Position numbers and translations under genes: made by a program
In this document: positions 44,831 to 52,962 of the stretch, piece by piece
Position numbering within the stretch: the stretch's first letter is position 1
How the letters are laid out: each line of letters opens with the position of its first letter
DNA from: Fen-1254 sp963769605
GTDB lineage: Bacteria; Bacteroidota; Ignavibacteria; UBA10030
Length of the DNA: 64,000 nucleotides
Direction: 5' to 3'
Assembly (NCBI GenBank): GCA_963769605.1
Contig: CAVYML010000003.1
Span: 434,001 to 498,000 of the forward strand
Notes under the pieces: model-generated
The model's input: only the letters and a program-made list of their open reading frames with translations
What the model was told of the DNA's origin: nothing
Databases searched by the model: none

Positions 44831-44914
44831 TTCAGATGGAAATATAAAAAAGATTCCCGCTATTGCCCGCCAATCTTGATGGCGGGCCGCAATATCTTTG
44901 TTGTTTGCGTTTTT

Positions 44915-45022
44915 AAATTGGCAATTGACAATTTGCGATCGCAATTTCTTCGTTGTTTTCGTTTTAAATTGGCAATTGACAATTCGCGATTCGCAATTTC
45001 TCCTCATTCCCCATTTACTGCT
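44915..45022. repeat. Heptamer repeat block with a 30-odd-base direct duplication
   Basis: The block TTTTAAATTGGCAATTGACA, followed by ATTTGCGA or ATTCGCGA, is present twice about 50 bases apart. Internally it has 7-base spaced words TTGACAA, TTCGCGA, TTCGCAA. Confidence 0.75.
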
Positions 45023-45031
45023 TTTAAAATC

Positions 45032-45060
45032 TTGTAATGAGACTCATTTTTCGCTATATT
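45032..45060 (+). promoter_or_regulatory. Predicted promoter of the tatT-dctPQM operon
   Basis: TTGTAA (45032-45037), 17-base spacer, TATATT (45055-45060) preceded by GC, 55 bases before the tatT ATG. Confidence 0.6.
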
Positions 45061-45115
45061 TTTCATCATAAAGATTGCTTTTTTGCATTCTTTCTTGAAC
45101 AAGGAATCGAAAACG

Positions 45116-45973
45116 ATGAAAAAATATATTTTCCCCTTTTTGGCGATATTCTTTTTTCAGGGATGTATTCAGCAAATCGCTTTACAATCTATGGGCGGAA
45201 TACTGGATAACGGCATGGCGGTTTTTAATGAAGAATCGGACTTTCAATTGGCGCACGAAGCGCTTGGAAGCAATCTAAAACTCATCGAGGCGCTGATTAA
45301 AAGCGATACTGAGAATACGCAATTTCTGGTTTTCGCAGCTGAGGGGTATCAGGGCTACGGTCTTGCTTTTTGCGAGGATGACAGCCTGGAACGCGCGCGG
45401 GTTTTTTATCTGCGCGGCAAGGATTACGGTCTGCGTGCATTGAAGAAAAATAACAAATTCAAGGAAGCGTTGGACGGAAATCTTGATGAATTCCTGGCGG
45501 CAGTTCAAACCTTCTCAAAAGACGATGTACCCGCTCTGTTCTGGACGGGATTCAGCTGGGGAAGCTATATCAATATTACACGCACAGATGTGGAGGCGCT
45601 TTCCGAGATCAGCAAAGTGACCGCATTGGTTCAGCGGGCTGCGGAATTGGATTCTGCTTATTATCACGGCGGAGCATACCTCTTTTTAGCAGCTATGGAA
45701 GGAAGTGTTCCTAAAGGTTTAGGCGGGCATCCGGAAAAAGCGAAAGAGCTCTTCGAAAAATGTCTTGCCGTCAACGGCGGAAAATTTTTGATGACCCAAT
45801 TGTACTATGCCAAAACAGTTGCGGTGCAGATGCAGGATCAACAGCTGTTCGAATCGCTTTTGAAACAAATCGATGACGCATCGATTGATATACTGCCTGA
45901 AGCGCGTTTTGCCAACGTTGTCGCAAAGCAAAAAGCGCGCAAGCTTCTGGCGCATGAGAGCGATTTATTTTAG
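45116..45973 (+). CDS. tatT: TatT-family lipoprotein (TRAP-transporter-associated)
   Basis: About 285 residues. Starts at ATG 45116 (AAGGA about 11 bases before). Lipoprotein signal FPFLAIFFFQGC with lipobox FQGC. The rest is helical and TPR-like, with blocks FAAEGYQGYGLAFCED, LFWTGFSWGSYINI and AYLFLAAMEGSVPKGLGG typical of TatT, the trimeric periplasmic partner of a TRAP binding protein described in Treponema pallidum. Its position directly before dctP supports this. The cargo is unknown. Confidence 0.9.
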   Translation: MKKYIFPFLAIFFFQGCIQQIALQSMGGILDNGMAVFNEESDFQLAHEALGSNLKLIEALIKSDTENTQFLVFAAEGYQGYGLAFCEDDSLERARVFYLRGKDYGLRALKKNNKFKEALDGNLDEFLAAVQTFSKDDVPALFWTGFSWGSYINITRTDVEALSEISKVTALVQRAAELDSAYYHGGAYLFLAAMEGSVPKGLGGHPEKAKELFEKCLAVNGGKFLMTQLYYAKTVAVQMQDQQLFESLLKQIDDASIDILPEARFANVVAKQKARKLLAHESDLF

Positions 45974-45986
45974 GTCATTCTTTGTA

Positions 45987-46056
45987 GCCGACACCCGCCT
46001 GAATGACTACGTCATCAGTCGGGCAGGCCGGCGTTGGGAGATGCCCGGTCGGGGTT
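45987..46056. repeat. Palindromic element, family with 50930-50971 (copy 2)
   Basis: CCCGCCTGAATGACTACGTC followed by ATCAGTCGGGCAGGCCGG. The core GACT/AGTC and the flanking GCCTG/CAGGC pair. The same frame of words occurs at 50930-50971. It lies between tatT and dctP and could act as an mRNA hairpin. Confidence 0.55.
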
Positions 46057-46075
46057 GCACTAATTCAAGCACAAA

Positions 46076-47104
46076 ATGAAAAATAAAGGAATAAGTAATA
46101 TTATGAAACATATAACATTTTCAATACTATTCGGTTTGGTCTGGATCGCCTGTGCTTCCGCACAGGAATATACCATCAAATTTGCCACGCTGGCTCCCGA
46201 AGGCAGCACCTGGATCAATATCATGAAAGAATACGATGCCGCCGTGCGCAGAGAAAGCGGCGGCCGGCTCGGATTTAAGATTTACGCCGGCGGTGTTGCC
46301 GGGGACGAGAAAGATGTAATTCGCAAAATCCGGCTGGGACAATTCCAAAGCGCCGGCGTAACTGGTACAGGCATCGGTGAAGTTGCAAAATCGGTACGCA
46401 TACTTGATTCACCGTTTCTCTTTAAAAACACGGCTGAAGTAGATCATATCCTGACACAGTTCGACGGAGAGTTTCGCAGAGAATTTGAGTCGAACGGTTT
46501 TGTTCTGCTCGGCTGGGCGGAGGTCGGCTCGGTATATGTAATCACCAAAACGCCCGTTGCAAAGATCAACGATTTAAAAAACGTAAAAATGTGGGAGTGG
46601 GAAGGGGATCCGGTAGCAGATGCGCTGTTTAAAACAATCGGCATCAATCCGATTCCGCTCTCAATCACCGATGCATTGACATCCCTGCAGACCGGATTGG
46701 TCACCGGCGCATATTCCTCGCCACTGGCTATTGTTTCTTTGCAGTGGTATGCAGCCACAAAATATCTGATGGATTATCCCATTACCAATTCATCGGGAGC
46801 GGTTCTGATTTCAAAAAAGGAATTCGACAAGCTTCCGGCAGATCTCCAGGAAGTTCTTCTTAGAAACGGGGCATTGTGCCTGCGCAAGTTGACGGAACAA
46901 AGCCGCCGGGATAATCTGAAATCGCTGGAAGTTCTCAAACAGAATAAAATGACATTCGTCAAACCGGATGCCAATGAAGTAAAAACATACGATGCTGTAG
47001 GAGAAAAAACGCGCCGTGCGCTAGCCGGGCGGCTGTTCTCGGAAGACTTGCTCAATCGCGTGGAAAAATCTCTTGCGGACTTCCGTGCGAAAGGCGGCAA
47101 ATGA
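46076..47104 (+). CDS. dctP: TRAP transporter solute-binding protein DctP
   Basis: 342 residues, exported (signal about residues 10-29, HITFSILFGLVWIACASA). Mature protein opens EYTIKFATLAPEGSTW; the conserved Arg region is FGKIYAGG-like (GFKIYAGGVAGDEKD), and LKNVKMWEWEGDPVADALFK holds the ligand clamp. ATG 46076 and the internal ATG at 46103 are both possible; the latter is nearer the signal. It overlaps dctQ by four bases. It is of the TatA-like branch that pairs with TatT. Confidence 0.93.
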   Translation: MKNKGISNIMKHITFSILFGLVWIACASAQEYTIKFATLAPEGSTWINIMKEYDAAVRRESGGRLGFKIYAGGVAGDEKDVIRKIRLGQFQSAGVTGTGIGEVAKSVRILDSPFLFKNTAEVDHILTQFDGEFRREFESNGFVLLGWAEVGSVYVITKTPVAKINDLKNVKMWEWEGDPVADALFKTIGINPIPLSITDALTSLQTGLVTGAYSSPLAIVSLQWYAATKYLMDYPITNSSGAVLISKKEFDKLPADLQEVLLRNGALCLRKLTEQSRRDNLKSLEVLKQNKMTFVKPDANEVKTYDAVGEKTRRALAGRLFSEDLLNRVEKSLADFRAKGGK

Positions 47105-47616
47105 AGATTCTGAAATTTATCGACCGTGCGCTCGACGTTGCGGCCGGATGGCTGATCGTCGGCTTTCTCGGCGTGATGATCGTTATGGCGTTCAGTCAGG
47201 TCGTTCTGCGCAATTTTTTCCATACCAGCATCGAATGGGGGGATGTTTTTCTTCGTCATTTGGTATTATGGATAGGTTTTCTTGGTGCGGTCATTGCGGC
47301 AGGTGAACGCCGCCACTTGAAAATAGAATTCATCTCCAAGCTCGTTTCCAAAAAACCGCACAAATTGTTTTTAATTATAACTAATCTCTTCGCTGCGGCG
47401 GTCTGTTTTTTCCTTATGCAGGCGGCTGACGGCTTTGTGCAGTCGGAAATTGAATCGGCCTCGGTGCTCATTCTAAACCTTCCGACATGGTACTTTATCG
47501 TCATACTTCCCATAGGTTACGCGGTACTGTGTTTTAGGTTTGCGGCGCATTCAATTCTCTGGATAGCCGAGATATTTAAAGGCAATTGGGAAGTGACGGA
47601 GGTGCAGCACATATGA
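47101..47616 (+). CDS. dctQ: TRAP transporter small permease DctQ
   Basis: 171 residues with four membrane helices: WLIVGFLGVMIVMAFSQVVL, LRHLVLWIGFLGAVIAAGE, FLIITNLFAAAVCFFLM and TWYFIVILPIGYAVLCF. The pattern VVLRNFF...W.E...RH..LWIGFLGA is the DctQ signature. ATGA overlaps join it to dctP and dctM. Stabilises the large permease. Confidence 0.94.
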   Translation: MKILKFIDRALDVAAGWLIVGFLGVMIVMAFSQVVLRNFFHTSIEWGDVFLRHLVLWIGFLGAVIAAGERRHLKIEFISKLVSKKPHKLFLIITNLFAAAVCFFLMQAADGFVQSEIESASVLILNLPTWYFIVILPIGYAVLCFRFAAHSILWIAEIFKGNWEVTEVQHI

Positions 47617-48878
47617 TGCTCGTTCTTGTTGTGCTGGTTCTTGCTGCGCTGGTGCTTATCGGTGCGCCTCTCTTCACGATCATAGGCACAATTGCCCTCT
47701 ACGGTTTTTACGCAGAAGGCGTGGATACCGCAGCGGTTATGGTGGAACTTTACCGGCTTGCAAGCCAGCCGGTACTGCTGGCGATTCCTCTTTTTACCGT
47801 AGCCGGATATTTTTTGGCGGAAAGCAAAGCTCCCAAACGCATAATTGCTTTTGCGCAGGCGCTTATCGGATGGATGCCGGGCGGACTTGCGGTCGTGGTG
47901 CTGGGAAGCTGTGCGGTTTTCACCGCATTTACCGGCGGATCGGGAGTGACAATCGTTGCTCTCGGCGGACTTGTTTTTCCAATTCTCATTCAAGAAGGAT
48001 ACACGGAAAAATTCGCTCTCGGCCTTGTGACGACTTCCGGAAGTCTCGGATTGCTGTTCCCGCCCAGTCTCCCGATTATTCTCTACGGAACATTTGCAGA
48101 AGTGTCCATTGATAATTTATTCCGTGCGGGACTTGTCCCGGGTACTATTCTTGTTCTCGTCATTGCAGTCTACAGCATCTACCAGGGACGCAAGACGAAC
48201 GTACCGCGGCATGCATTCGAATGGAAGAATTTATGGACGGCGCTCAAAGGCATTGCATGGGAAATACCGCTTCCGTTTTTTATCATCGGCGGCATTTACG
48301 GCGGTTATTTTACGGCCACCGAAGCTGCCGCAGTAACGGCATTTTATGTGTTCGTCGTGGAAGTCTTTATTTATAAAGATTTGAAGTTGACTACCGATGT
48401 GCCGCGCGTGATGAAAGAAAGCATGGTACTTGTCGGTGCGATACTCATGATTCTCGGCTGTGCTATGGGATTGACGAGCTACCTGATCGATCAGCAGGTT
48501 CCGCAGCGTTTGTTCGAATTCATCAGTCAGGTCGTAACGAGCAAGATTGTTTTTCTTATGCTGTTAAACGTCTTCTTGTTGATGATCGGCATGATGATGG
48601 AAATATTTTCCGCGATAGTCGTCGTTCCCCTTATCGTACCGGTAGCAATGCAGTACGGCATCAACCCGGTTCATCTCGGTATTATTTTCCTGGCGAATCT
48701 GGAAATTGCGTACCTCATGCCGCCGGTCGGATTAAATTTATTCATGGCCAGTTTCCGGTTCAACAAGCCCATCGGCAAAATAGCGATAGCGACGCTGCCG
48801 TTTATTCTCGTTTTGTTTATAGCGTTGATACTGATAACGTATGTACCGGAACTCAGTTTGTGGTTCGTGAAGAATTAA
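47613..48878 (+). CDS. dctM: TRAP transporter large permease DctM
   Basis: About 421 residues, some 12 membrane helices; sodium-coupled permease of the TRAP system. Signature PGGLAVVVLGSCAVFTAFTG and LFPPSLPIILYG early, YLMPPVGLNLF late. ATG 47613 is chosen because it overlaps the dctQ stop and has GGAGG 10 bases upstream. The TAA stop is part of the 7-base target duplication of IS copy 2, so the product is complete but the operon's 3' leader is now IS DNA. Confidence 0.95.
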   Translation: MMLVLVVLVLAALVLIGAPLFTIIGTIALYGFYAEGVDTAAVMVELYRLASQPVLLAIPLFTVAGYFLAESKAPKRIIAFAQALIGWMPGGLAVVVLGSCAVFTAFTGGSGVTIVALGGLVFPILIQEGYTEKFALGLVTTSGSLGLLFPPSLPIILYGTFAEVSIDNLFRAGLVPGTILVLVIAVYSIYQGRKTNVPRHAFEWKNLWTALKGIAWEIPLPFFIIGGIYGGYFTATEAAAVTAFYVFVVEVFIYKDLKLTTDVPRVMKESMVLVGAILMILGCAMGLTSYLIDQQVPQRLFEFISQVVTSKIVFLMLLNVFLLMIGMMMEIFSAIVVVPLIVPVAMQYGINPVHLGIIFLANLEIAYLMPPVGLNLFMASFRFNKPIGKIAIATLPFILVLFIALILITYVPELSLWFVKN

Positions 48879-48881
48879 GAA

Positions 48882-50053
48882 CTCATGTTACGCATAGACA
48901 GGATTATTTGAAAAAGCAATGGGTTTCAATTGACGCAATTGACTATAGGCAGTCATGAGAGCCTGCATATAGATACCAAGCTTCAAAGCTGTATGATTTT
49001 TTCCGGTAGAGATTTTAAGCATTTCGAGTTTGACATAGGCACAGAGAGCGGCATAGAAATGGGTTGTTTGTGTGGCAACCGTACGAGTCGGTGATTTTTC
49101 AAGAGAAGCATTTTGCTTAAGCGACCTATGATATTCTTCGACATGCCATCGTTTACGATAGAGTGTCGTCATTTCCTCGTAGGTGAGTGTCGTATGACTG
49201 GTAACCAAATACAAAACACCAATACTTCCATCTTTGTTTGCAAAGACTTGTTTGGCCAGCAAAAGCGGGAAATCAACTCCTTCAAGATAGATTTCCATGG
49301 TGCTCCGTTCTGTCATGGTCACGGTGTCAACAGACTGATACTTTCCTTGTCGTTTATCGGTCTTGGAAAGGGCTACCTTACGATTATTTTTCAGCGGCAT
49401 CACAAAATGTTTCTTCAACGTATGCTTGACAAACATCATGTTATCGGCGGAAGCATACCAAACATCGTTCAAAACATAGCAAAATTGAATGCAATTCTTG
49501 ATACATGCTTGTAACAGACGCTGATAATATGTGTTCTTTGAAACAGGACTTCGTCTTCGGTCTTTTTTGGTGGCTGGATCCACATAGTAATCCGTTTTCG
49601 CGATAATCTCGAAACCGACAGGTAAAGAGACACCATCGTGTACCGGACTATGGTATAATGCTGTCATAAAATTAATCCCTTTGACCTGGCAACCCTTGGT
49701 ATGATCATAATGCCAGCACACGATATCATTCTCATCCGTGTAGGGCTTTTCTTCGATGCTATCGTCCAAGGCAATAATACCATTGGGAGATTCTATCTCT
49801 CGAACGTGTGGTTTCACCAAATGCCATAAATCTTTTGACCGTGGGATGGTCTCTGATAATGATCGAGTAATCTTGTCGTGACTCAATGAACCGTGTAATA
49901 AGTTCGATAACCGTGTCGCCGGCGTTTGTGAATATGAACATATTAAATAATCGCTGTATATATCTAACATTGATTTGTTCATCAGGTAGGTCCTTTCTTT
50001 TGCTTAAGGATAACCTAATGTACTCTTCTTTTCTCTATTTTGCGTAACATGAG
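48882..50053 (-). mobile_element. Insertion sequence of the IS4 group, copy 2 (1,172 bp)
   Basis: Same length and apparently the same sequence as 17740-18911, with the same 13-base inverted repeats. Target duplication TTAAGAA at 48875-48881 and 50054-50060. Both duplications begin TTA, suggesting target preference. It has pushed the likely TRAP operon terminator (50124-50150) 1.2 kb away. Confidence 0.95.
48888..49982 (-). CDS. IS4-group DDE transposase, copy 2
   Basis: Translation identical over all 364 residues to the protein of 17746-18840, including the two Asp and the Y-(2)-R-(3)-E-(6)-K signature. Oriented against the TRAP operon, so readthrough from dctM would make antisense to it. 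Confidence 0.95.
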   Translation of the reverse strand: MNKSMLDIYSDYLICSYSQTPATRLSNLLHGSLSHDKITRSLSETIPRSKDLWHLVKPHVREIESPNGIIALDDSIEEKPYTDENDIVCWHYDHTKGCQVKGINFMTALYHSPVHDGVSLPVGFEIIAKTDYYVDPATKKDRRRSPVSKNTYYQRLLQACIKNCIQFCYVLNDVWYASADNMMFVKHTLKKHFVMPLKNNRKVALSKTDKRQGKYQSVDTVTMTERSTMEIYLEGVDFPLLLAKQVFANKDGSIGVLYLVTSHTTLTYEEMTTLYRKRWHVEEYHRSLKQNASLEKSPTRTVATQTTHFYAALCAYVKLEMLKISTGKNHTALKLGIYMQALMTAYSQLRQLKPIAFSNNPVYA

Positions 50054-50057
50054 TTAA

Positions 50058-50098
50058 GAATTCAGAATCCAGAATCCAGAATGAAGAATGCAGAATGA
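50058..50098. repeat. Short heptamer array
   Basis: Six 7-base words CAGAATC, CAGAATC, CAGAATG, AAGAATG, CAGAATG, directly at the IS right flank. Confidence 0.75.
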
Positions 50099-50123
50099 CG
50101 GTTGGCCGTTATGTCATCAAAAG

Positions 50124-50150
50124 AGCCGGACAATTGCTCCGGCTTTTTTT
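50124..50150 (+). terminator. Rho-independent terminator, originally of the TRAP operon
   Basis: AGCCGGA, 7-base loop, TCCGGCT, then seven T. Without IS copy 2 it would lie about 70 bases after dctM. Confidence 0.85.
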
Positions 50151-50172
50151 AAGTCTAAGATCTTCTCTGTAA

Positions 50173-50230
50173 CCGCGACGGGTCGTCGCGGGGGAACCGG
50201 TCATCATTGTATGCGCGACCGCTGGTCGCG
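50173..50230. repeat. Pair of GC-rich hairpins (BIME-like)
   Basis: CCGCGAC-loop-GTCGCGG (50173-50191) and CGCGACC-loop-GGTCGCG (50214-50230), 22 bases apart and sharing the CGCGAC core. This resembles paired REP hairpins. Confidence 0.55.
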
Positions 50231-50237
50231 GAAAGCT

Positions 50238-50312
50238 CTTGATAGCAATCAGCAATTGGCGATTCTCCCAATTGACAATTCGCGATTGTAAATTAGCAAT
50301 TCTCCTCATTCC
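50238..50312. repeat. Heptamer repeat block
   Basis: 7-base words around AATTGGC, GATTCTC, CAATTGA, CAATTCG, CGATTGT, as at 44915-45022. Confidence 0.7.
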
Positions 50313-50330
50313 ACAGTTTTCGCCGAAAAA

Positions 50331-50359
50331 TTGACAAAGGCACTTCGTCTGAGTATATT
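50331..50359 (+). promoter_or_regulatory. Predicted hicBA promoter
   Basis: TTGACA (50331-50336), 17-base spacer, TATATT (50354-50359), 27 bases before the hicB start; GGAGGAAGTAG gives the ribosome site. Autoregulation by HicB would be expected but this HicB lacks a clear DNA-binding tail. Confidence 0.65.
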
Positions 50360-50386
50360 AATATAACGATAACATGGAGGAAGTAG

Positions 50387-50608
50387 ATGGAACGAATTGT
50401 AAAATTACATATTGAAAAACTTCCGGAAGGGGTTTTTCTTGCAACGTCCGATGAAATAGAAGGGTTGGTTGCACAAGGACGAACAATTAGTGAGACATTA
50501 GAAATTGCGCGTGATGTTGCAAAAAAAATCCTTGAATTGCGAGAGGAATATTCGAATAAGAACGCATTGGAAGTACCGTTTGACTATCCACTTGTTGTAG
50601 AAATGTAA
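50387..50608 (+). CDS. hicB: HicB-family antitoxin (short form)
   Basis: 73 residues with the partial RNase H-like HicB fold: LHIEKLPEGVFLATSDEIEG, LVAQGRTISETLEIARD. The usual C-terminal DNA-binding domain is absent, as in short HicB proteins. The antitoxin precedes the toxin, and their genes overlap by one base (TAATG), implying coupling. Confidence 0.9.
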   Translation: MERIVKLHIEKLPEGVFLATSDEIEGLVAQGRTISETLEIARDVAKKILELREEYSNKNALEVPFDYPLVVEM

Positions 50609-50832
50609 TGGGACGGCTGTCGGGGTTTGCCTATAGAGAAGTTGTGAAAAGGCTAAAATTGTTTGGATTTACATTTTACCGTCAAGCTGCCGGCAGCTAT
50701 GAAATCTGGTTTAATGAAACAACAAAGAAAGTTACTACAATTCCTCACCATTCGGGCGATATCCCCGAGGGAACATTGCGAGTGATTAGAAAGCAAGCCG
50801 GAATTTGCCCGGAAGATTTTTTGAATAGCTGA
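50608..50832 (+). CDS. hicA: HicA-family toxin, catalytic His apparently replaced
   Basis: 74 residues with the double-stranded RNA-binding-like HicA fold: EVVKRLKLFGFTFYRQAAGS, then VTTIPHHSGDIPEGTLRVIR and KQAGICPEDF. The family's catalytic His normally follows GS in the second strand (GSH); here it is GSYEIW. Either the pair is inactive as an mRNase or another His serves. Otherwise a typical type II toxin. Confidence 0.9.
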   Translation: MGRLSGFAYREVVKRLKLFGFTFYRQAAGSYEIWFNETTKKVTTIPHHSGDIPEGTLRVIRKQAGICPEDFLNS

Positions 50833-50929
50833 ATTATAAACCGTTTCTCGAATAACCTTTTCCCAATCTCATTCAACTGACTCAGGACACCATCCTCAAG
50901 TATCGAAGGCTCGGCTTCGTCGCAATGAT

Positions 50930-50971
50930 GGCATGCCTGCCTGCGTGACTGCTTCAGCAGTCGGGCATGCC
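50930..50971. repeat. Palindromic element, family with 45987-46056 (copy 1)
   Basis: Outer GGCATGCC (50930-50937) and GGCATGCC (50964-50971), inner GACTGCT-TC-AGCAGTC (50947-50962). Shares GCCTG..TGACT..TCA.CAGTCGGGCA.GCC with the copy between tatT and dctP. Confidence 0.6.
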
Positions 50972-50984
50972 CCCGGCTGGAATC

Positions 50985-51062
50985 GGCGATTGTCAATTCG
51001 CAATTGCCCCCATTCACCGCTTGCAATTCACTATTCGCAATCGACAATTCGAGATTGGCGAT
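50985..51062. repeat. Heptamer repeat block
   Basis: 7-base words GCGATTG, TCAATTC, GCAATTG and, after CATTCACC, GCAATTC, GCAATCG, ACAATTC. Confidence 0.7.
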
Positions 51063-51085
51063 TTTTCTTCTCCCCCTTGTGCTTT

Positions 51086-51232
51086 GTTGATGAAATTGGT
51101 AGATTCCAAAACACAGAAGTAAGCTACAATATAAAATTGTCTGAAGAAAGAGGCAGGTCCTGGGGAAATGCCGGCATCAAACGCTATGCATTGTATTTTA
51201 ATCCAATCTTGGCTTTTTCAAAGGATTTGTAA
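51086..51232 (+). pseudogene. Possible 3' relic of an unidentified gene
   Basis: An open stretch of 48 codons (VDEIGRFQNTEVSYNIKLSE to NPILAFSKDL) with protein-like composition and a TAA stop, but upstream in-frame codons are palindrome and repeat DNA, so no true 5' end exists. I do not recognise the protein. Confidence 0.25.
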
Positions 51233-51302
51233 TAATTACATGGAATTATTGTGCACTTTACAGCCAAATAATAGTTAAGCGCACGCGATAGAAAAGAAAA
51301 TT

Positions 51303-51872
51303 ATGGTTTTCAAATTTTCATATATCTTAATAATAATTATCACAGGTATTCCTTTTTTAGGGAACTCACAGGCATTAAATACTACTAAGGTTGTTGGCGA
51401 ATATTCAAATTATGACTACGCCTACAAAATACATTTACCTGAAGGGTTTGTTGCTTATCGAAGTTCTGCACCAAATCCAAATCATGGATTCGGTGCATAT
51501 CTTGATAAAGCTAAATCAGCCTATTTATGGGTGGATGCAAGTTATAATACATTATTGTGGCAAAACCTTGAAGAAGCTATTGACTCCACAATAGCATTTC
51601 TTAAGAATGAATCTAATTCTGATATAGTCGTCCTGCTTCGCGAACCGGCGCGACTGGATTCTCTTTCTGCCTACCATAGTATTGTGAGATATAAGAATAA
51701 TAATGGTGTTTTTTATTTAGAAGAAACCTTATTGGCTCCTCGAAGGCAACCACACGGAGACGATATTGTTCATTCGATTAATCTACGAACTCCTGAGTCA
51801 ATGATGCCAAAACACAAAAAACTGTTTAACCAACTTGGGAATAATTTTGTTTTGCAACGCTTACCAAAATAA
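51303..51872 (+). CDS. Exported hypothetical protein in a possible gene cassette
   Basis: 189 residues with a signal peptide (FSYILIIIITGIPFLGNSQA). The mature part starts LNTTKVVGEYSNYDYAYKIH and looks like a small beta-rich periplasmic domain; no family recognised. Coding DNA is clearly more AT-rich than the surroundings. A GTTAAGC box lies 23 bases before it and an attC-like site begins eight bases after its stop, which is how integron cassettes are built. Function unknown. Confidence 0.75.
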   Translation: MVFKFSYILIIIITGIPFLGNSQALNTTKVVGEYSNYDYAYKIHLPEGFVAYRSSAPNPNHGFGAYLDKAKSAYLWVDASYNTLLWQNLEEAIDSTIAFLKNESNSDIVVLLREPARLDSLSAYHSIVRYKNNNGVFYLEETLLAPRRQPHGDDIVHSINLRTPESMMPKHKKLFNQLGNNFVLQRLPK

Positions 51873-51879
51873 CGCATGC

Positions 51880-52017
51880 ACCTAACCGGCTCAACGAAGT
51901 GGTCACTTTGTGACAAGCTGACAGCCTGCCACAAGATGAATTCCCGTTAAAATGAACGCGATCAAAAGTCGCACATGGCGGGCGGCCCACCTTTAGCGTA
52001 ATGGTGATCCGTTAGGC
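51880..52017 (+). other. attC-like recombination site (138 bp)
   Basis: Left box ACCTAAC (51880-51886) fits RYYYAAC and right box GTTAGGC (52011-52017) fits GTTRRRY, and they pair with each other. Inside, GG-TCA pairs with TGA-CC, AAGTGG with CCACCTT, and GCCTGCCA with TGGCGGGC, so the whole site folds into one long imperfect hairpin as attC sites do. Length is in the range of long attC sites. No integrase gene is in the window, so this is a candidate only. Confidence 0.45.
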
Positions 52018-52024
52018 GCGTGTC

Positions 52025-52852
52025 ATGATGATTAATAAAAAGGTATTTCATTTGCGCAAAGTGTTTTTATCGATATTGCTTTTAACTTTTTATTTTTTTA
52101 CAAATTGCGGCCATTCTCAAAATCGGGATAATGGACAATATAATAAAACATGGAGTAATTTTATTCAAACGGTAAAAGAACTTCAATCGCATGATAGCAC
52201 AACGGAATATCCCAATGAAAAATTCTATCATGCACAGAAATTACTCGATATGGAGAAACATGATTTTAACTACTGGGGGAAAATTATTGTTGCTGATTCA
52301 CCATATACAGAAGCGATGGTAAAACCAGAGCCGGAAGTATGGAAAGTTAACGATCAGATTTTGGTTTGCAGTGCTGATCTTTATGGCGATACTCATCGTG
52401 AATATGCATTTGGTATGGGCTGGATGGGACCAGCCGGTGGAATTCTTTGTATCTATGATTCTTTGATGCGAAAACTTGCAGAAGTCGAAACTTATTGCCT
52501 GTGGCGGATAAGCTTACGAGATTTGACGAATGAAGGCAAAAATGAAATACTTTGTTGGTCGGATGAACACCATGGTACTGGTGAATGGTTTAGGTATCTT
52601 ACCATTTATGGATATTACAAAAACTTAGGTTTGAAAATTCTATGGGAAGGCAAATTATATAATGAAGCATTAAATTGCATTGATAAATATGAAATAGAAA
52701 TAAATAAAGAAAACAGTAAATCGGCAGTTATCTTCAAAAAACATGTTTTTTCTCAATATCATAATGGACTGGACACTACAGTTTATTACAAAAAACTTGA
52801 ACCAATGGAAACATTTCATTGGAATTCCGTAAATAAGCAATTTGAAAAATAA
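52025..52852 (+). CDS. Hypothetical lipoprotein
   Basis: 275 residues, lipoprotein signal VFLSILLLTFYFFTNC (Cys about residue 28). The body (VNDQILVCSADLYGDTHREY, WRISLRDLTNEGKNEILCWS) has a repeat reminiscent of FG-GAP/VCBS-like D-x-N-G-x-x-E beta-propeller blades, so a partial propeller is possible. AT-rich like its neighbour. It starts eight bases after the attC-like right box. No second attC was found after it. Confidence 0.75.
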   Translation: MMINKKVFHLRKVFLSILLLTFYFFTNCGHSQNRDNGQYNKTWSNFIQTVKELQSHDSTTEYPNEKFYHAQKLLDMEKHDFNYWGKIIVADSPYTEAMVKPEPEVWKVNDQILVCSADLYGDTHREYAFGMGWMGPAGGILCIYDSLMRKLAEVETYCLWRISLRDLTNEGKNEILCWSDEHHGTGEWFRYLTIYGYYKNLGLKILWEGKLYNEALNCIDKYEIEINKENSKSAVIFKKHVFSQYHNGLDTTVYYKKLEPMETFHWNSVNKQFEK

Positions 52853-52940
52853 ATTAACAGGTGCTGACTATTTTAAAAAATGAAAGATACCCTCAGAGCG
52901 GGATTTCGAAGGCTCAACAAGCAAAATCTATTCTCCCCAT

Positions 52941-52962
52941 GCGTTCCGCGAGAGCGGAATGC
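52941..52962. repeat. Hairpin in a gene-free spacer
   Basis: GCGTTCCGC, loop GAGA, GCGGAATGC, with one G-T pair. No T-run follows, so not a standard terminator. The rest of 52853-53051 shows nothing I can name. Confidence 0.45.
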
